Positions 16,587-24,026 of a stretch of DNA of 64,000 bases are shown here, piece by piece. Under the pieces are notes generated by a model, which was given only the letters and a program-made list of their open reading frames with translations, was not told the DNA's origin and did not search any database. The position numbers were made by a program, and so were the translations under genes. The DNA comes from Bog-756 sp963753905 (lineage in GTDB: Bacteria > Actinomycetota > Acidimicrobiia > Acidimicrobiales > RAAP-2): positions 2,852,001 through 2,916,000 of the forward strand of contig CAVWDZ010000001.1 of NCBI GenBank assembly GCA_963753905.1, given 5' to 3'. Numbering within the stretch: position 1 is the stretch's first letter; every line of letters begins with the position of its first letter.

Positions 16587-17630
16587 ATGAACTCCTTCCC
16601 CGTCCTGGTCCGCACTTCGTCACCCGCTGGAGAGACCCGCTTCAGACTGGGTGATCCGCTGGTCGACTCCTATCTCGAGTTCGTGGCGGGGCGGAGCAGA
16701 CCCAACACCCTGCGGGCGGCGGCCCATGACCTGAAGGTGTTCTTCACCGTCGTCGACAAGGTTCCGGTCGACGTCGTTCCCGCCGATATCTTCGAGTTCC
16801 TGGCCGATCAACGAGGCGACCGCACCGTGGTGCGGCTCTCGGACGGGGAGTCGGGACTGTCGGCCCGCACCATCGCCCGTCGCCTGTCGTCGGTGTCGGG
16901 CTTCTATGCGTTCCTGGTGGCCCGAGGGGACACGTCGGTCGAGACGAACCCGGTGCCGAAGGGTCTGTCCACCCGGCGGCGTGGCGGCCGGCTCCGGACG
17001 GTGCCGCTGGTGCGGGTGCCACGCACGCTTCCGAAGATCCTGTCGCCCGGAGATGTCGACACACTGGTCGGTGCACTGCGCACCCACCGGGACCGGGCCA
17101 TGGTCTTCGCCATGGTGCTGGGTGGCCTGCGACGCTGCGAAGTACTCGGGCTGCGCCTGTCCGACATCCAGGTGGCCGAGCGATCCCTGTTCATCGCCGA
17201 GGGCAAGGGCGGTCACCAGCGGGTGGTGCCCATCTCCAACGCCTTCTTCGCCGAGCTGGGCGAGTACCTGGTGCACGAACGCCCGAAGGACGCTCCGACA
17301 GACGCCGTGTTCGTCACCCTGAAGGGCCCGAGCCGGGGGAAGGTGATGACGGCCGACGGCGTCGACATGATGCTGCGGGCTGCTCGGGACCGAGCCGGAC
17401 TCGAGCGGGTGACCTGCCATCAGTTCCGTCACACCTGTCTCACCCGACTGCGAGAGGCAGGTATGGCCTTGGAAGCGGTCCAGGCCCAAGCCGGGCACAT
17501 CTCCATCGAGTCGACCCGGATCTACCTGCACCTGACCAACGACTGGCTGGCCCACGAATATCACCAGGCCATGGGGGCCGTCGACGCCCACGCCGCCGAG
17601 CTCCTGGCCATGGTGGAGGTGGCCCAGTGA
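16587..17630 (+). CDS. Tyrosine recombinase/transposase, first of a pair (XerC-like)
   Basis: 347 residues. Core-binding domain about 22-120, catalytic domain 150-330. All catalytic residues are visible: Arg in LGGLRRCEVLGLR, Lys in EGKGGHQRVVPI, His-x-x-Arg in CHQFRHTCLTRL, His in AGHISIESTRIYLH and Tyr in the same motif. It overlaps the second recombinase by four bases (GTGA), with GGAGG before that start. Tandem pairs like this are typical of Tn554-like and other recombinase-in-pair transposable elements, different from the single integrase at the element end. Confidence 0.9.
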   Translation: MNSFPVLVRTSSPAGETRFRLGDPLVDSYLEFVAGRSRPNTLRAAAHDLKVFFTVVDKVPVDVVPADIFEFLADQRGDRTVVRLSDGESGLSARTIARRLSSVSGFYAFLVARGDTSVETNPVPKGLSTRRRGGRLRTVPLVRVPRTLPKILSPGDVDTLVGALRTHRDRAMVFAMVLGGLRRCEVLGLRLSDIQVAERSLFIAEGKGGHQRVVPISNAFFAELGEYLVHERPKDAPTDAVFVTLKGPSRGKVMTADGVDMMLRAARDRAGLERVTCHQFRHTCLTRLREAGMALEAVQAQAGHISIESTRIYLHLTNDWLAHEYHQAMGAVDAHAAELLAMVEVAQ

Positions 17631-18912
17631 GCATGGCCGAGGTCCTGCCCGAGCCCTGGATCCCGAAGAACGAGTCCCACCGGGAGTGGGCCGTGCTCTC
17701 GGCAGAGGTGCCCCAGCTGGCCGCCACCATGCGGCGCTACCTGGTCCAGCTCACCACCTTCCTCGCCCCCGCAGTGTGGACGTGGCCGACTCGACCCTCC
17801 GCCAGCTGGCCCGGTGGCTCCTGGCCGAGACCGAGGTGGAGGTGGTGTCCGACATCACCCGGACCCAGGTCGAGGACTACAAGGTGTTCCTCTCTGCCCA
17901 GCCCGGCTGCAAAGGCCCGACCCTGGCCAAGAACACCCAGCGCCAGCGGTTGCGGATGATCCGGATCTTCTTCGAGCGCCTCATCGAGTGGGACTGGCCC
18001 GAGGCCCATCGGAGAAACCCCATCCTGCATGGGGACATCCCACCCCGGCCCGTGCCGCTGCCCAAATTCCTCTCCGACGAGGACTCGGCCAAACTCCTGG
18101 CGGCAGCCAAGGCCCATCGGCTGCCCCGCTATCGGCTGGTGGTCGAGCTGTTGTCCCGGACGGGCATGCGGGCAACTGAGCTCTGCGAACTGGCCGCCGA
18201 TGCTGTTTCGGTGCGCGACGGGTCCCACTGGCTGCGCATCCCGGTCGGCAAGCTGCGCAACGACCGGATCATCCCGCTCCACGCCGAGCTGGTCCCGCTG
18301 CTGGAGGAGTGGACGGCAACGAACCGCGTCCACATCCGGGCCCAACAGCGCCTCATGGCCGACGAGCACAAGCCACTCGACCGACGCACCGTCCACCGGA
18401 TCGTGGCCACCACGGCCAGACAAGCTGGCATCGGACACGCCCATCCCCACCAACTCCGCCACACACTGGCCACCCAAGCCATCAACCGGGGCATGCGCTT
18501 GGAGACCATCGCCGAGATGCTCGGCCACCGGTCGATGGACATGACCCTCGTCTATGCCCGCATCGCCAACCGGGTGGTTGCGGACGAGTACGCCTCGGTC
18601 ATGGAGCAGGTTGACGCGCTCTACGCGACGACGGGAACCTCGACGGAACCGATATCGATGAGCGAGACCCCAGCCATGACCCGGCTCCGGACCGAGTACT
18701 ACCGGATGCTCGGCAACGGCGTGTGCACCCGCCCGGCCGAGCTCGAGTGCCGAATCGAGTCGGCCTGCGAGCGCTGCGCCTATTTCCAGACCGGACCGGA
18801 GTTCGTGCCCGTGCTACTCCGCCAACGGAATCACGCCCGAGACCACAGACAGACCGACCGGGAGGTGCTCTTCGACAGCCTGGTCAACCGAGCGACCGAG
18901 GAGTCGGCTTGA
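17627..18912 (+). pseudogene. Second tyrosine recombinase of the pair, interrupted by a -1 frameshift
   Basis: Starts at a GTG overlapping the first recombinase stop. The first ~48 codons (EVPQLAATMRRYLVQLTTFL) are in one frame; at the CCCCC run 17766-17770 the frame changes and continues as SVDVADSTLRQLARWLLAE to 18912. Joining the two gives a complete protein of ~427 residues with Arg (SRTGMRATELCEL), Lys (VGKLRNDRI), HQLRHTLAT, GHRSMDMTLVYAR with the nucleophile Tyr, and a C-terminal Cys cluster (CTRPAELECRIESACERCAY). A one-base deletion, a sequencing error or -1 slippage on the C run would all explain it. Without the N-terminal piece most of the core-binding domain is still present. Confidence 0.8.
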
Positions 18913-18963
18913 CACGGATCCTACGTATAACACCGGATAGGTGGGACGGTGCTCGCATCAGCC

Positions 18964-19683
18964 ATGATGGACGCCATGGCGGTGGATGAGCAGATCCAGT
19001 GGGCGAGGGACGGTGCTGCGGCGGGATGGATCGGACCTCGGCTGCACCCGTTCAACCAGGACACAGGATCCCAGATCCCGGAGGGATTCGACACTTACTG
19101 CAGGGTGTTCCACCCTGATGGACCCAACTATCCCGACGGATCGTTTCGCTCCTGGGGCGAGATTGCTCGGAGCAACGGGCGTGTCGCCCATCCGAACATG
19201 CAATTCCACAGGATCAACCGGCCAACGGGAAGCCCCGTCGCCGAACCCCTAAGTGAAGTTGGCCCCTCCGAAGGCTCTCTTCCGATCCGTGAGAGACAGC
19301 GGCTCCTCGAACTGCTCCGGCCAGAAACAGGAACTCCGGATCTGTGCTGGTACTGCATTTGGGAGGGATACGGGCACATCGAAGTCCCGTGGCCGGTGGT
19401 CCAGCTACCGGAACGCAACTATGGGCTGTATTCGGGCTCCATTGATCTGGTGATGGCTCCACTCGATGTGCCGTGGAGCGATCAGTCCCCGAATCTGTGG
19501 TGGCCTGACGACCGAGCATGGATTGTGGCGACGGAGATTGACTACGCCTGGTCCTACGTCGGAGGGTCAAGAACGTTGATCGACACGCTCGTTGCTGATG
19601 ACCTCCTAGAGGCCATGCCAGTAGACCTCGACGACTCGCCATTCTGGGAGGGCGACACCGTCAACGTTGATGAGGACAACTGA
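18964..19683 (+). CDS. Hypothetical actinobacterial protein
   Basis: 239 residues, Trp- and Pro-rich and acidic. Conserved-looking blocks: IPEGFDTYCRVFHPDGPNY, then SFRSWGEIARSNGR and DLCWYCIWEGYGHIE, and WWPDDRAWIVATEIDYAWSY near the C-terminus. This matches a family of uncharacterised proteins seen in many actinobacteria, function unknown; the WIVATEID part resembles a phage-defence or surface-associated fold only loosely, so no function is given. Cytoplasmic. ATG at 18964, 18967 and 18976 are all possible. The IS3 insertion begins 74 bases after the stop. Confidence 0.7.
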   Translation: MMDAMAVDEQIQWARDGAAAGWIGPRLHPFNQDTGSQIPEGFDTYCRVFHPDGPNYPDGSFRSWGEIARSNGRVAHPNMQFHRINRPTGSPVAEPLSEVGPSEGSLPIRERQRLLELLRPETGTPDLCWYCIWEGYGHIEVPWPVVQLPERNYGLYSGSIDLVMAPLDVPWSDQSPNLWWPDDRAWIVATEIDYAWSYVGGSRTLIDTLVADDLLEAMPVDLDDSPFWEGDTVNVDEDN

Positions 19684-19819
19684 GTGTCCACCCATCCCAT
19701 AACCCCGGGAGAGGGCCACTCATTTCGCTGCGAGGTGAGGTTGCCCAGAGGTTCATTGGAGTTGACCCGGTTTCCCGCGCACCCGATAGTGAGCCAAGGC
19801 TCACAGGAAGGGGTGCCCG

Positions 19820-20116
19820 ATGGGTCGCCACTCGAAGTACCCGGAAGAGTTCCGGCGTGAATCCGTCCAGCTGGTTCTGACCACGGACAAGTCGATGGCC
19901 GAGGTGGCCCGAGACCTCGGCATCAACTACAAGACCCTCGGCAACTGGGTGCGGTCTGAGCAGGCCACGACCGCTCGAGACCAAGCCCCAGGGGCGTTGA
20001 GCGAGAGTGAGCGGGTCGAGCTGAGGCGCCTGAAGAAGGAGAACGCCGAGCTCAAGGTCGAGCGGGAGATCCTCCGCAAGGCAGCCGCCTATTTTGCCAA
20101 GGAGACGATCCGGTGA
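19820..20116 (+). CDS. IS3-family transposase OrfA
   Basis: 98 residues. HTH of the IS3/Tnp_1 type (YPEEFRRESVQLVLTTDKSM, then VARDLGINYKTLGNWVRS) followed by a leucine-zipper-like helix (VELRRLKKENAELKVEREIL). It binds the IS ends. Intact; overlaps orfB by four bases (GTGA) with orfB in the -1 frame. An A-rich slippery heptamer of the usual IS3 type is not visible, so OrfB may be made by re-initiation, not only as an OrfAB fusion. Confidence 0.94.
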   Translation: MGRHSKYPEEFRRESVQLVLTTDKSMAEVARDLGINYKTLGNWVRSEQATTARDQAPGALSESERVELRRLKKENAELKVEREILRKAAAYFAKETIR

Positions 20117-20979
20117 CCCGCTTCCGGTTCGTCTCCGACCACGCCGATGAGTACGGCGTCAAGCGGATGTGCACGGTGCTCAAGGTGTCCCGCTCCGGCT
20201 ACTACGACTGGAAGAAGCGGCCACCGTCGGCCCACGCCACTCGGGACGCCGAGCTCGAGACCCTCATCTGCGAGATCCACCAGCGATCCCGGACCACCTA
20301 TGGCGCTCCGAGGGTCCACGCCGAGCTCCGTCGCCTCGACCAGCGGTGCGCCAAGAAGCGAGTTGCCCGCCTCATGGCAACGAACCGCCTGGTGGGAGCC
20401 CATGCTCGGCGGAAGTGGCGGAGAGGTCGTCCCGATGTGGCTCCAGCGCCCGATCTGGTCAACCGGGAGTTCACCGCCTCCGGGCCCGACGAGATCTGGG
20501 CCGCTGACGTGACCCAGTTCTGGACCACGGAGGGCTGGCTCTACTTCGCCGGCGTCATCGACCTCTACTCCCGACGGGTGGTCGGGTGGTCCATGTCGAA
20601 CTCGCCTGACGCCGATCTGGTCATCGACGCCCTGCTGATGGGATTCCAACGCCGTCGACCCGACCAGAAGCTCATCCATCATTCGGACCGCGGCGCGGTC
20701 TACACGTCCCTGGCCTTCGGCAACCGGGCCGCCGAGCTCGGCGTCACACGTTCGTTCGGATCAACCGGAGACTGTTACGACAATGCCGCGGTCGAGTCGC
20801 TGTGGGCGACGCTCAAGCGTGACCTCAACTGGATCTACGGCCGGAAGACCTGGACGTCGAGGGATCTACTGCGCTCAGCGGTGTTCGATTACATCGAGGG
20901 CTTCTACAACCCCGAGCGCATCCAGAAGCGCCTCGGATACCGTTCACCAGCCGACTTCGAATCGGCTGCCGTGGCTTAG
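20113..20979 (+). CDS. IS3-family transposase OrfB (DDE integrase domain)
   Basis: 288 residues. HTH_21-type N-terminal part (TYGAPRVHAELRRL) and an rve catalytic core with Asp in EIWAADVTQFWT, Asp in LIHHSDRGAVYTS and Glu in NAAVESLWATLKRD, followed by the usual RSAVFDYIEGFYNPERIQKR and LGYRSP. No frameshift or stop; likely active. Confidence 0.95.
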   Translation: MTRFRFVSDHADEYGVKRMCTVLKVSRSGYYDWKKRPPSAHATRDAELETLICEIHQRSRTTYGAPRVHAELRRLDQRCAKKRVARLMATNRLVGAHARRKWRRGRPDVAPAPDLVNREFTASGPDEIWAADVTQFWTTEGWLYFAGVIDLYSRRVVGWSMSNSPDADLVIDALLMGFQRRRPDQKLIHHSDRGAVYTSLAFGNRAAELGVTRSFGSTGDCYDNAAVESLWATLKRDLNWIYGRKTWTSRDLLRSAVFDYIEGFYNPERIQKRLGYRSPADFESAAVA

Positions 20980-21141
20980 CAACACGTGCGCGGGAAACCG
21001 GGTCAACTCCACCTCCGGCGTGGGCTGCTTGTTCGGCGCCATCGCCCCAACGGTAGATCGAAGTTGCGGTTCACACAGATATCGTCCTCGAGCCGGCGTT
21101 AGGGGACAGTTCGCTCAGCGGTTCGGTGCAAGGATGAGTCA

Positions 21142-21567
21142 GTGACTCAGGGCCGAGAGCTTCGAATGAACGTGGGCGTCAGCCTCCCAAGTTCGATCGG
21201 GACCATCTATACGCTCTCTTGGCCGTTTCTCAGGCTCGAAGAGGACGACGAATCGATCGTCATCCATTTCCGGTTCCGATGGGTGAGGCGGTTCGCAGAA
21301 TTGTCAAACTGGGGTCAACGCTTCTCGTCACCCATCGGGACGGCCATCTGGAGCTGCAGGATCGATGAGATTGCCGACGTCCGAATCGCTCCTCGCAGCG
21401 CATTGGTGGCATCAAGAAGTGGTTGGTGCTGCATCGGAATCCCGTTCTTCGTCCCGGGCAGCGTCAAGAAGCTCTCACTTGTCCAGGGGAAGCTGAAAGC
21501 CCTCGGCGTGCCGCTCATCTACGTCTCGGGCAACTTCACTGCGATGCGCTCAATGAGGAGTCCGTGA
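21142..21567 (+). CDS. Hypothetical protein, 141 residues
   Basis: No recognised family. Rich in aromatic and beta-forming residues (IVIHFRFRWVRRFAEL; CRIDEIADVRIAPRSALV), with a compact layout reminiscent of PH-like/YdbT-type domains, but this is only impression. A hydrophobic stretch GWCCIGIPFFVPG is too short and broken for a sure membrane helix. AAGGA eight bases before the GTG supports the start. Lies just right of the IS3 insertion. Confidence 0.55.
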   Translation: MTQGRELRMNVGVSLPSSIGTIYTLSWPFLRLEEDDESIVIHFRFRWVRRFAELSNWGQRFSSPIGTAIWSCRIDEIADVRIAPRSALVASRSGWCCIGIPFFVPGSVKKLSLVQGKLKALGVPLIYVSGNFTAMRSMRSP

Positions 21568-21676
21568 CGAGGAAGAACCGGACTCCAGCCCGCACAGTGG
21601 GAGCGGCACAGGATTCAGCGGACTACGGGGCAGATTCTCGACAGCGTTACTCTCCCGGCGTTCGGGGATACCTGGA

Positions 21677-22030
21677 TCACTTGGCCTGCGCCACCCGCCA
21701 GGCTTCCCACTGCGTCTCAATGTCAGGAAGGTTGAAATAGATGTGGTCGTGCGGGAGTGCTCGACGCCCTTCCTCTGCTTGCCTGATGTCCTCGGGGGTT
21801 AGATTGACGAGGTAGTCCTCCCAACCGTCAGGAGGAGGCAGTACGGCTAACGCCGCAGAGCCCGAGACGGCCCTGAAGGCGATGGAGTCCGGTGTAAGCC
21901 ATTTCAGGTGACAGAGATTCCCGTCCGGTGCCTCTACAAGCGCTTCTCCGCTTCTCTCATCGTTGTAGAAGTGACCTCTCAGCGTTTTGAAGCCAGACGG
22001 CCCGGGCCGCTCCGATGCATTGAAAGGCAT
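21677..22030 (-). CDS. Hypothetical protein, 117 residues
   Basis: No family recognised. Small soluble protein with HFYNDERSGEALVEAPDGNL, then WEDYLVNLTPEDIRQAEEG and an acidic, Trp-containing C-terminus. The ATG at 22030 was taken; an upstream in-frame extension to 22081 is possible. Lower GC than core genes. It converges with the 141-residue gene. Confidence 0.55.
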   Translation of the reverse strand: MPFNASERPGPSGFKTLRGHFYNDERSGEALVEAPDGNLCHLKWLTPDSIAFRAVSGSAALAVLPPPDGWEDYLVNLTPEDIRQAEEGRRALPHDHIYFNLPDIETQWEAWRVAQAK

Positions 22031-22128
22031 GATCGAGAGTATCGAGAGTTGGCATCTGCTGCTGTCGATGAGGAAGCCCACGTCCGGCGGTAGGGGGCAC
22101 CCACAACAGCGGAGCGATACGGTGTCGC

Positions 22129-22443
22129 ATGGCGACGATGGCTGAACTCCGTGATCGTCAGCGGGTCAGAGTCGCACTCTTCAAAGGCAAGCCCTTGTCG
22201 AGTGAGGACTACGACACTGTTCGCCAGGTGCTCGCCCAAGTGCGGTGGTACCCGCTGTTGGCCTTGATCTTTGCCATTGTGTTTTGCCTTTGGCTGCGGA
22301 TGCTCTTGTCTGGGCACGGTGTCTCTCATTTGACGGCATTGCTTGGGGCGCTCGGAACGGGAATCTGGACGTTGTTGCTTCTTTGGCAGCGCAGGAGGAT
22401 CGTGGTCGGGGCGAGGAAGATGGGAATCCGGCAAGACGATTAG
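22129..22443 (+). CDS. Small membrane protein with two transmembrane helices
   Basis: 104 residues. Charged N-terminus (RDRQRVRVALFKGKPLSSED), two hydrophobic helices (about 45-62, YPLLALIFAIVFCLWLRM; and 68-86, LTALLGALGTGIWTLLLL) and a basic tail. No domain known. A repeat motif GGTAGGGGGC lies 30 bases upstream. Confidence 0.6.
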   Translation: MATMAELRDRQRVRVALFKGKPLSSEDYDTVRQVLAQVRWYPLLALIFAIVFCLWLRMLLSGHGVSHLTALLGALGTGIWTLLLLWQRRRIVVGARKMGIRQDD

Positions 22444-22549
22444 GGACCATCCATGATGTGCCGCAGTGGGTCACCAACCCGGCGTTCGGGGGCAGGTCGA
22501 TCCGACGTTGGCTCAGCGTGCGACTGCCGCTCCGTGGAAGAATTCGGGA

Positions 22550-22963
22550 GTGGCGTTCCACACTTCTCGAACAGCTTGGCTCGGACTAGCGATTGTGTGT
22601 GCCGCAAGCTGCATCACAGCATGTGGTTCGACTGGGGCTTCATCGGCCGACACATCGACTACGGCGAAGCCGCCCGGTGTCAGCGTGGCCACTGCAGACC
22701 CGACTGGTGAGCAATCGGTTTGCGCCGAAATCGACCAGAAGTTCTATTTTCCAACTGTGCCCGCAGGGGGCTACACCGTCACTCGATCAACCGCCAGTGA
22801 CATCGAGCACCTATTGCAGCACGCCCCGTCAACGGACCTACAAGCGGAAGCAGGTCCCCTTGAGCGGGCCATCGAAGCAGACAACGAGTCGGCGATGGTG
22901 AGCGTGATCTTGCATGTGCAGAACTCGACGTGCGCGGCCTCGGGAACGCCCCCAGCCACGTAG
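22550..22963 (+). CDS. Small predicted lipoprotein
   Basis: 137 residues. The GTG start gives VAFHTSRTAWLGLAIVCAAS followed by CITACGSTG, a signal peptide with lipobox ITAC. The mature part is Ser/Thr/Ala-rich, then a folded section (VCAEIDQKFYFPTVPAGGYT) with two further cysteines that could pair. No family known. The longer open frame upstream overlaps the membrane-protein gene and lacks sense, so the GTG was chosen. Confidence 0.6.
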   Translation: MAFHTSRTAWLGLAIVCAASCITACGSTGASSADTSTTAKPPGVSVATADPTGEQSVCAEIDQKFYFPTVPAGGYTVTRSTASDIEHLLQHAPSTDLQAEAGPLERAIEADNESAMVSVILHVQNSTCAASGTPPAT

Positions 22964-23075
22964 AACGAACTGCCCAGTCGTAGCGGTGTGCGCTCCGCTC
23001 ATTGGTGATAGGTGATAGCTAGATGTGAGAGTAGATGGCCTTGCGTTGGGAACTCCAAGAGGACAGGATGCGCTT

Positions 23076-23501
23076 GTGCCGAGTGAATCGAAGGCGGTCG
23101 TCGAATCGCTGTTTCGTCGTCATGCGGCAGGTGATGAGACCGTCATCGACGAGCTGATCGCTGAGGACATGGTGAACCACGCGGCCGGACCCCAGGGTCG
23201 GGAGGGCTGGAGACAGATCTTGTCCACGATCGCTACCGATCTCGGTCCAGATATCACGGTGGAGCATCATCGATTCATTGGCGATGGAGAGATGGTCGCT
23301 CACCACATGACGATGCGAGGCCGCCATGTCGCCTCGACAATGCCGTTGCTCAATGGAGTCGAACCGAGTGGCTCGGACGTTGCGTGGACATACATCCATC
23401 TGTGGCGAGTGGTTGACGGGAAGATCGTCGAGCACTGGGCCTGCCGGGACGACGTCGGTCTGCTTCGCCAAGTTGGGGCCTGGCCAACTTCGAAGAACTG
23501 A
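23076..23501 (+). CDS. SnoaL-like / ester cyclase family protein
   Basis: 141 residues, NTF2-like fold. Conserved parts: ESLFRRHAAGDETVIDELIA, DMVNHAAGPQGREGWRQIL, GDGEMVAHHMTMRGRH and YIHLWRVVDGKIVEHWACRD. This is the pattern of SnoaL-type polyketide cyclase-like proteins, many with no proven activity. GTG start with GAGGA about a dozen bases ahead. Last gene before attR; more GC-rich than its neighbours in the cargo. Confidence 0.8.
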   Translation: MPSESKAVVESLFRRHAAGDETVIDELIAEDMVNHAAGPQGREGWRQILSTIATDLGPDITVEHHRFIGDGEMVAHHMTMRGRHVASTMPLLNGVEPSGSDVAWTYIHLWRVVDGKIVEHWACRDDVGLLRQVGAWPTSKN

Positions 23502-23528
23502 AGGGTGTCCGATTCGCCTATCCCCGAT

Positions 23529-23548
23529 GTGCCGGTAGGGGACGCTTT
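23529..23548 (-). repeat. 20-bp inverted repeat, right copy
   Basis: GTGCCGGTAGGGGACGCTTT, exact reverse complement of 14696-14715, about 200 bases inside attR. Confidence 0.8.
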
Positions 23549-23744
23549 GACTGGCGTCGTCGCGATATCGGGGTGGCGATGACGGCGAGGTGAATTCTGC
23601 CCGACAATTCACCCGACAATTCCGTCCTTCTGCGTCGCAACCCGATGGACGACGTCCCAGCCACTCATCAGCGCACCGGCGTTGACCTGGGCAAATGAGA
23701 CAACCCGCTACCGGACGGCACCCAGGGCGACATCCAAGAACGCC

Positions 23745-23788
23745 CTTTTAATCCCAAGGTGGCGGGATCGAGACCCGCACGGCCCACC
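23745..23788 (+). repeat. attR: displaced 3' end of tRNA-Lys
   Basis: Matches the left copy at 42 of 44 bases. The two differences (A to G at 23765 and T to C at 23775) lie at paired T-stem positions, so GCGGG/CCCGC still pairs. This is probably the original host 3' end left at the far side of the element. Confidence 0.93.
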
Positions 23789-24026
23789 TGGACGTAGGTA
23801 CCTCTGGCAGTTGGGTTCACTATGACGGATCTGTCCAGATCAGCCATCACCGACCCGATGGCCTGTTCCGGCGACGAGTCCGCCAACCGCCCAGGGATGC
23901 GGGTGCTCCCCGCTTGGGTCGAACCTCTCTCTCGGTAGACAGCCCCCAACCACCCGTCGCCAAGGCACACCGGTGGAGAGATGGTCCTCCTTCAAGCAGT
24001 CAGATCGATCAGCCGTAGATCCGCAC

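Larger units (their letters stand above)
19757..21011. mobile_element. IS3-family insertion sequence, 1255 bp with perfect 26-bp ends
   Basis: Left end 19757-19782 and right end 20986-21011 are exact inverted repeats of 26 bases, starting TGGAGTTGACCCGG and closing with the matching CA, as in IS3 elements. It encodes orfA and orfB. The flanking bases (TTCAT on the left, CCTCC on the right) show no target-site duplication. Confidence 0.95.
8484..23788. mobile_element. Integrative and mobilizable element in tRNA-Lys, about 15.3 kb
   Basis: Bounded by the two tRNA-Lys-derived repeats. From the left: integrase, excisionase-like protein, VapBC toxin-antitoxin, MobF relaxase-helicase, then a cargo half with unknown proteins, two lipoproteins, a tyrosine-recombinase pair, an IS3-family insertion and a SnoaL-like protein. 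There is no coupling protein, type IV secretion gene or replication initiator, so it is best called mobilizable, not self-transmissible. Base composition drops in the cargo (for example 14.8-16.5 and 21.1-23.5 kb) relative to flanks. Confidence 0.88.
23502..24026. other. Non-coding stretch holding the 20-bp repeat and attR
   Basis: Contains the right 20-base inverted repeat (23529-23548), two close copies of CCGACAATTC (23600-23622) and attR (23745-23788). No gene is supported; an open frame crossing the tRNA remnant on the minus strand is a product of the tRNA sequence. Confidence 0.7.

Noticed and set aside
21000..23560. Integron-like cassette array with attC sites at the GTTAGGGG motifs
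   Set aside because: The motifs lack the paired RYYYAAC box and attC-type fold, several genes lie between motifs in both directions, and no IntI-specific integrase is present.
8484..23788. Self-transmissible conjugative element (AICE or ICE)
   Set aside because: No FtsK/TraB-type translocase, coupling protein, type IV secretion genes or Rep protein in the bounded region.
23668..23970. Minus-strand open frame with the string GRAGLDPATLGLKG
   Set aside because: This string is the reverse-strand translation of the tRNA-Lys 3' remnant at attR, a frequent false protein annotation.
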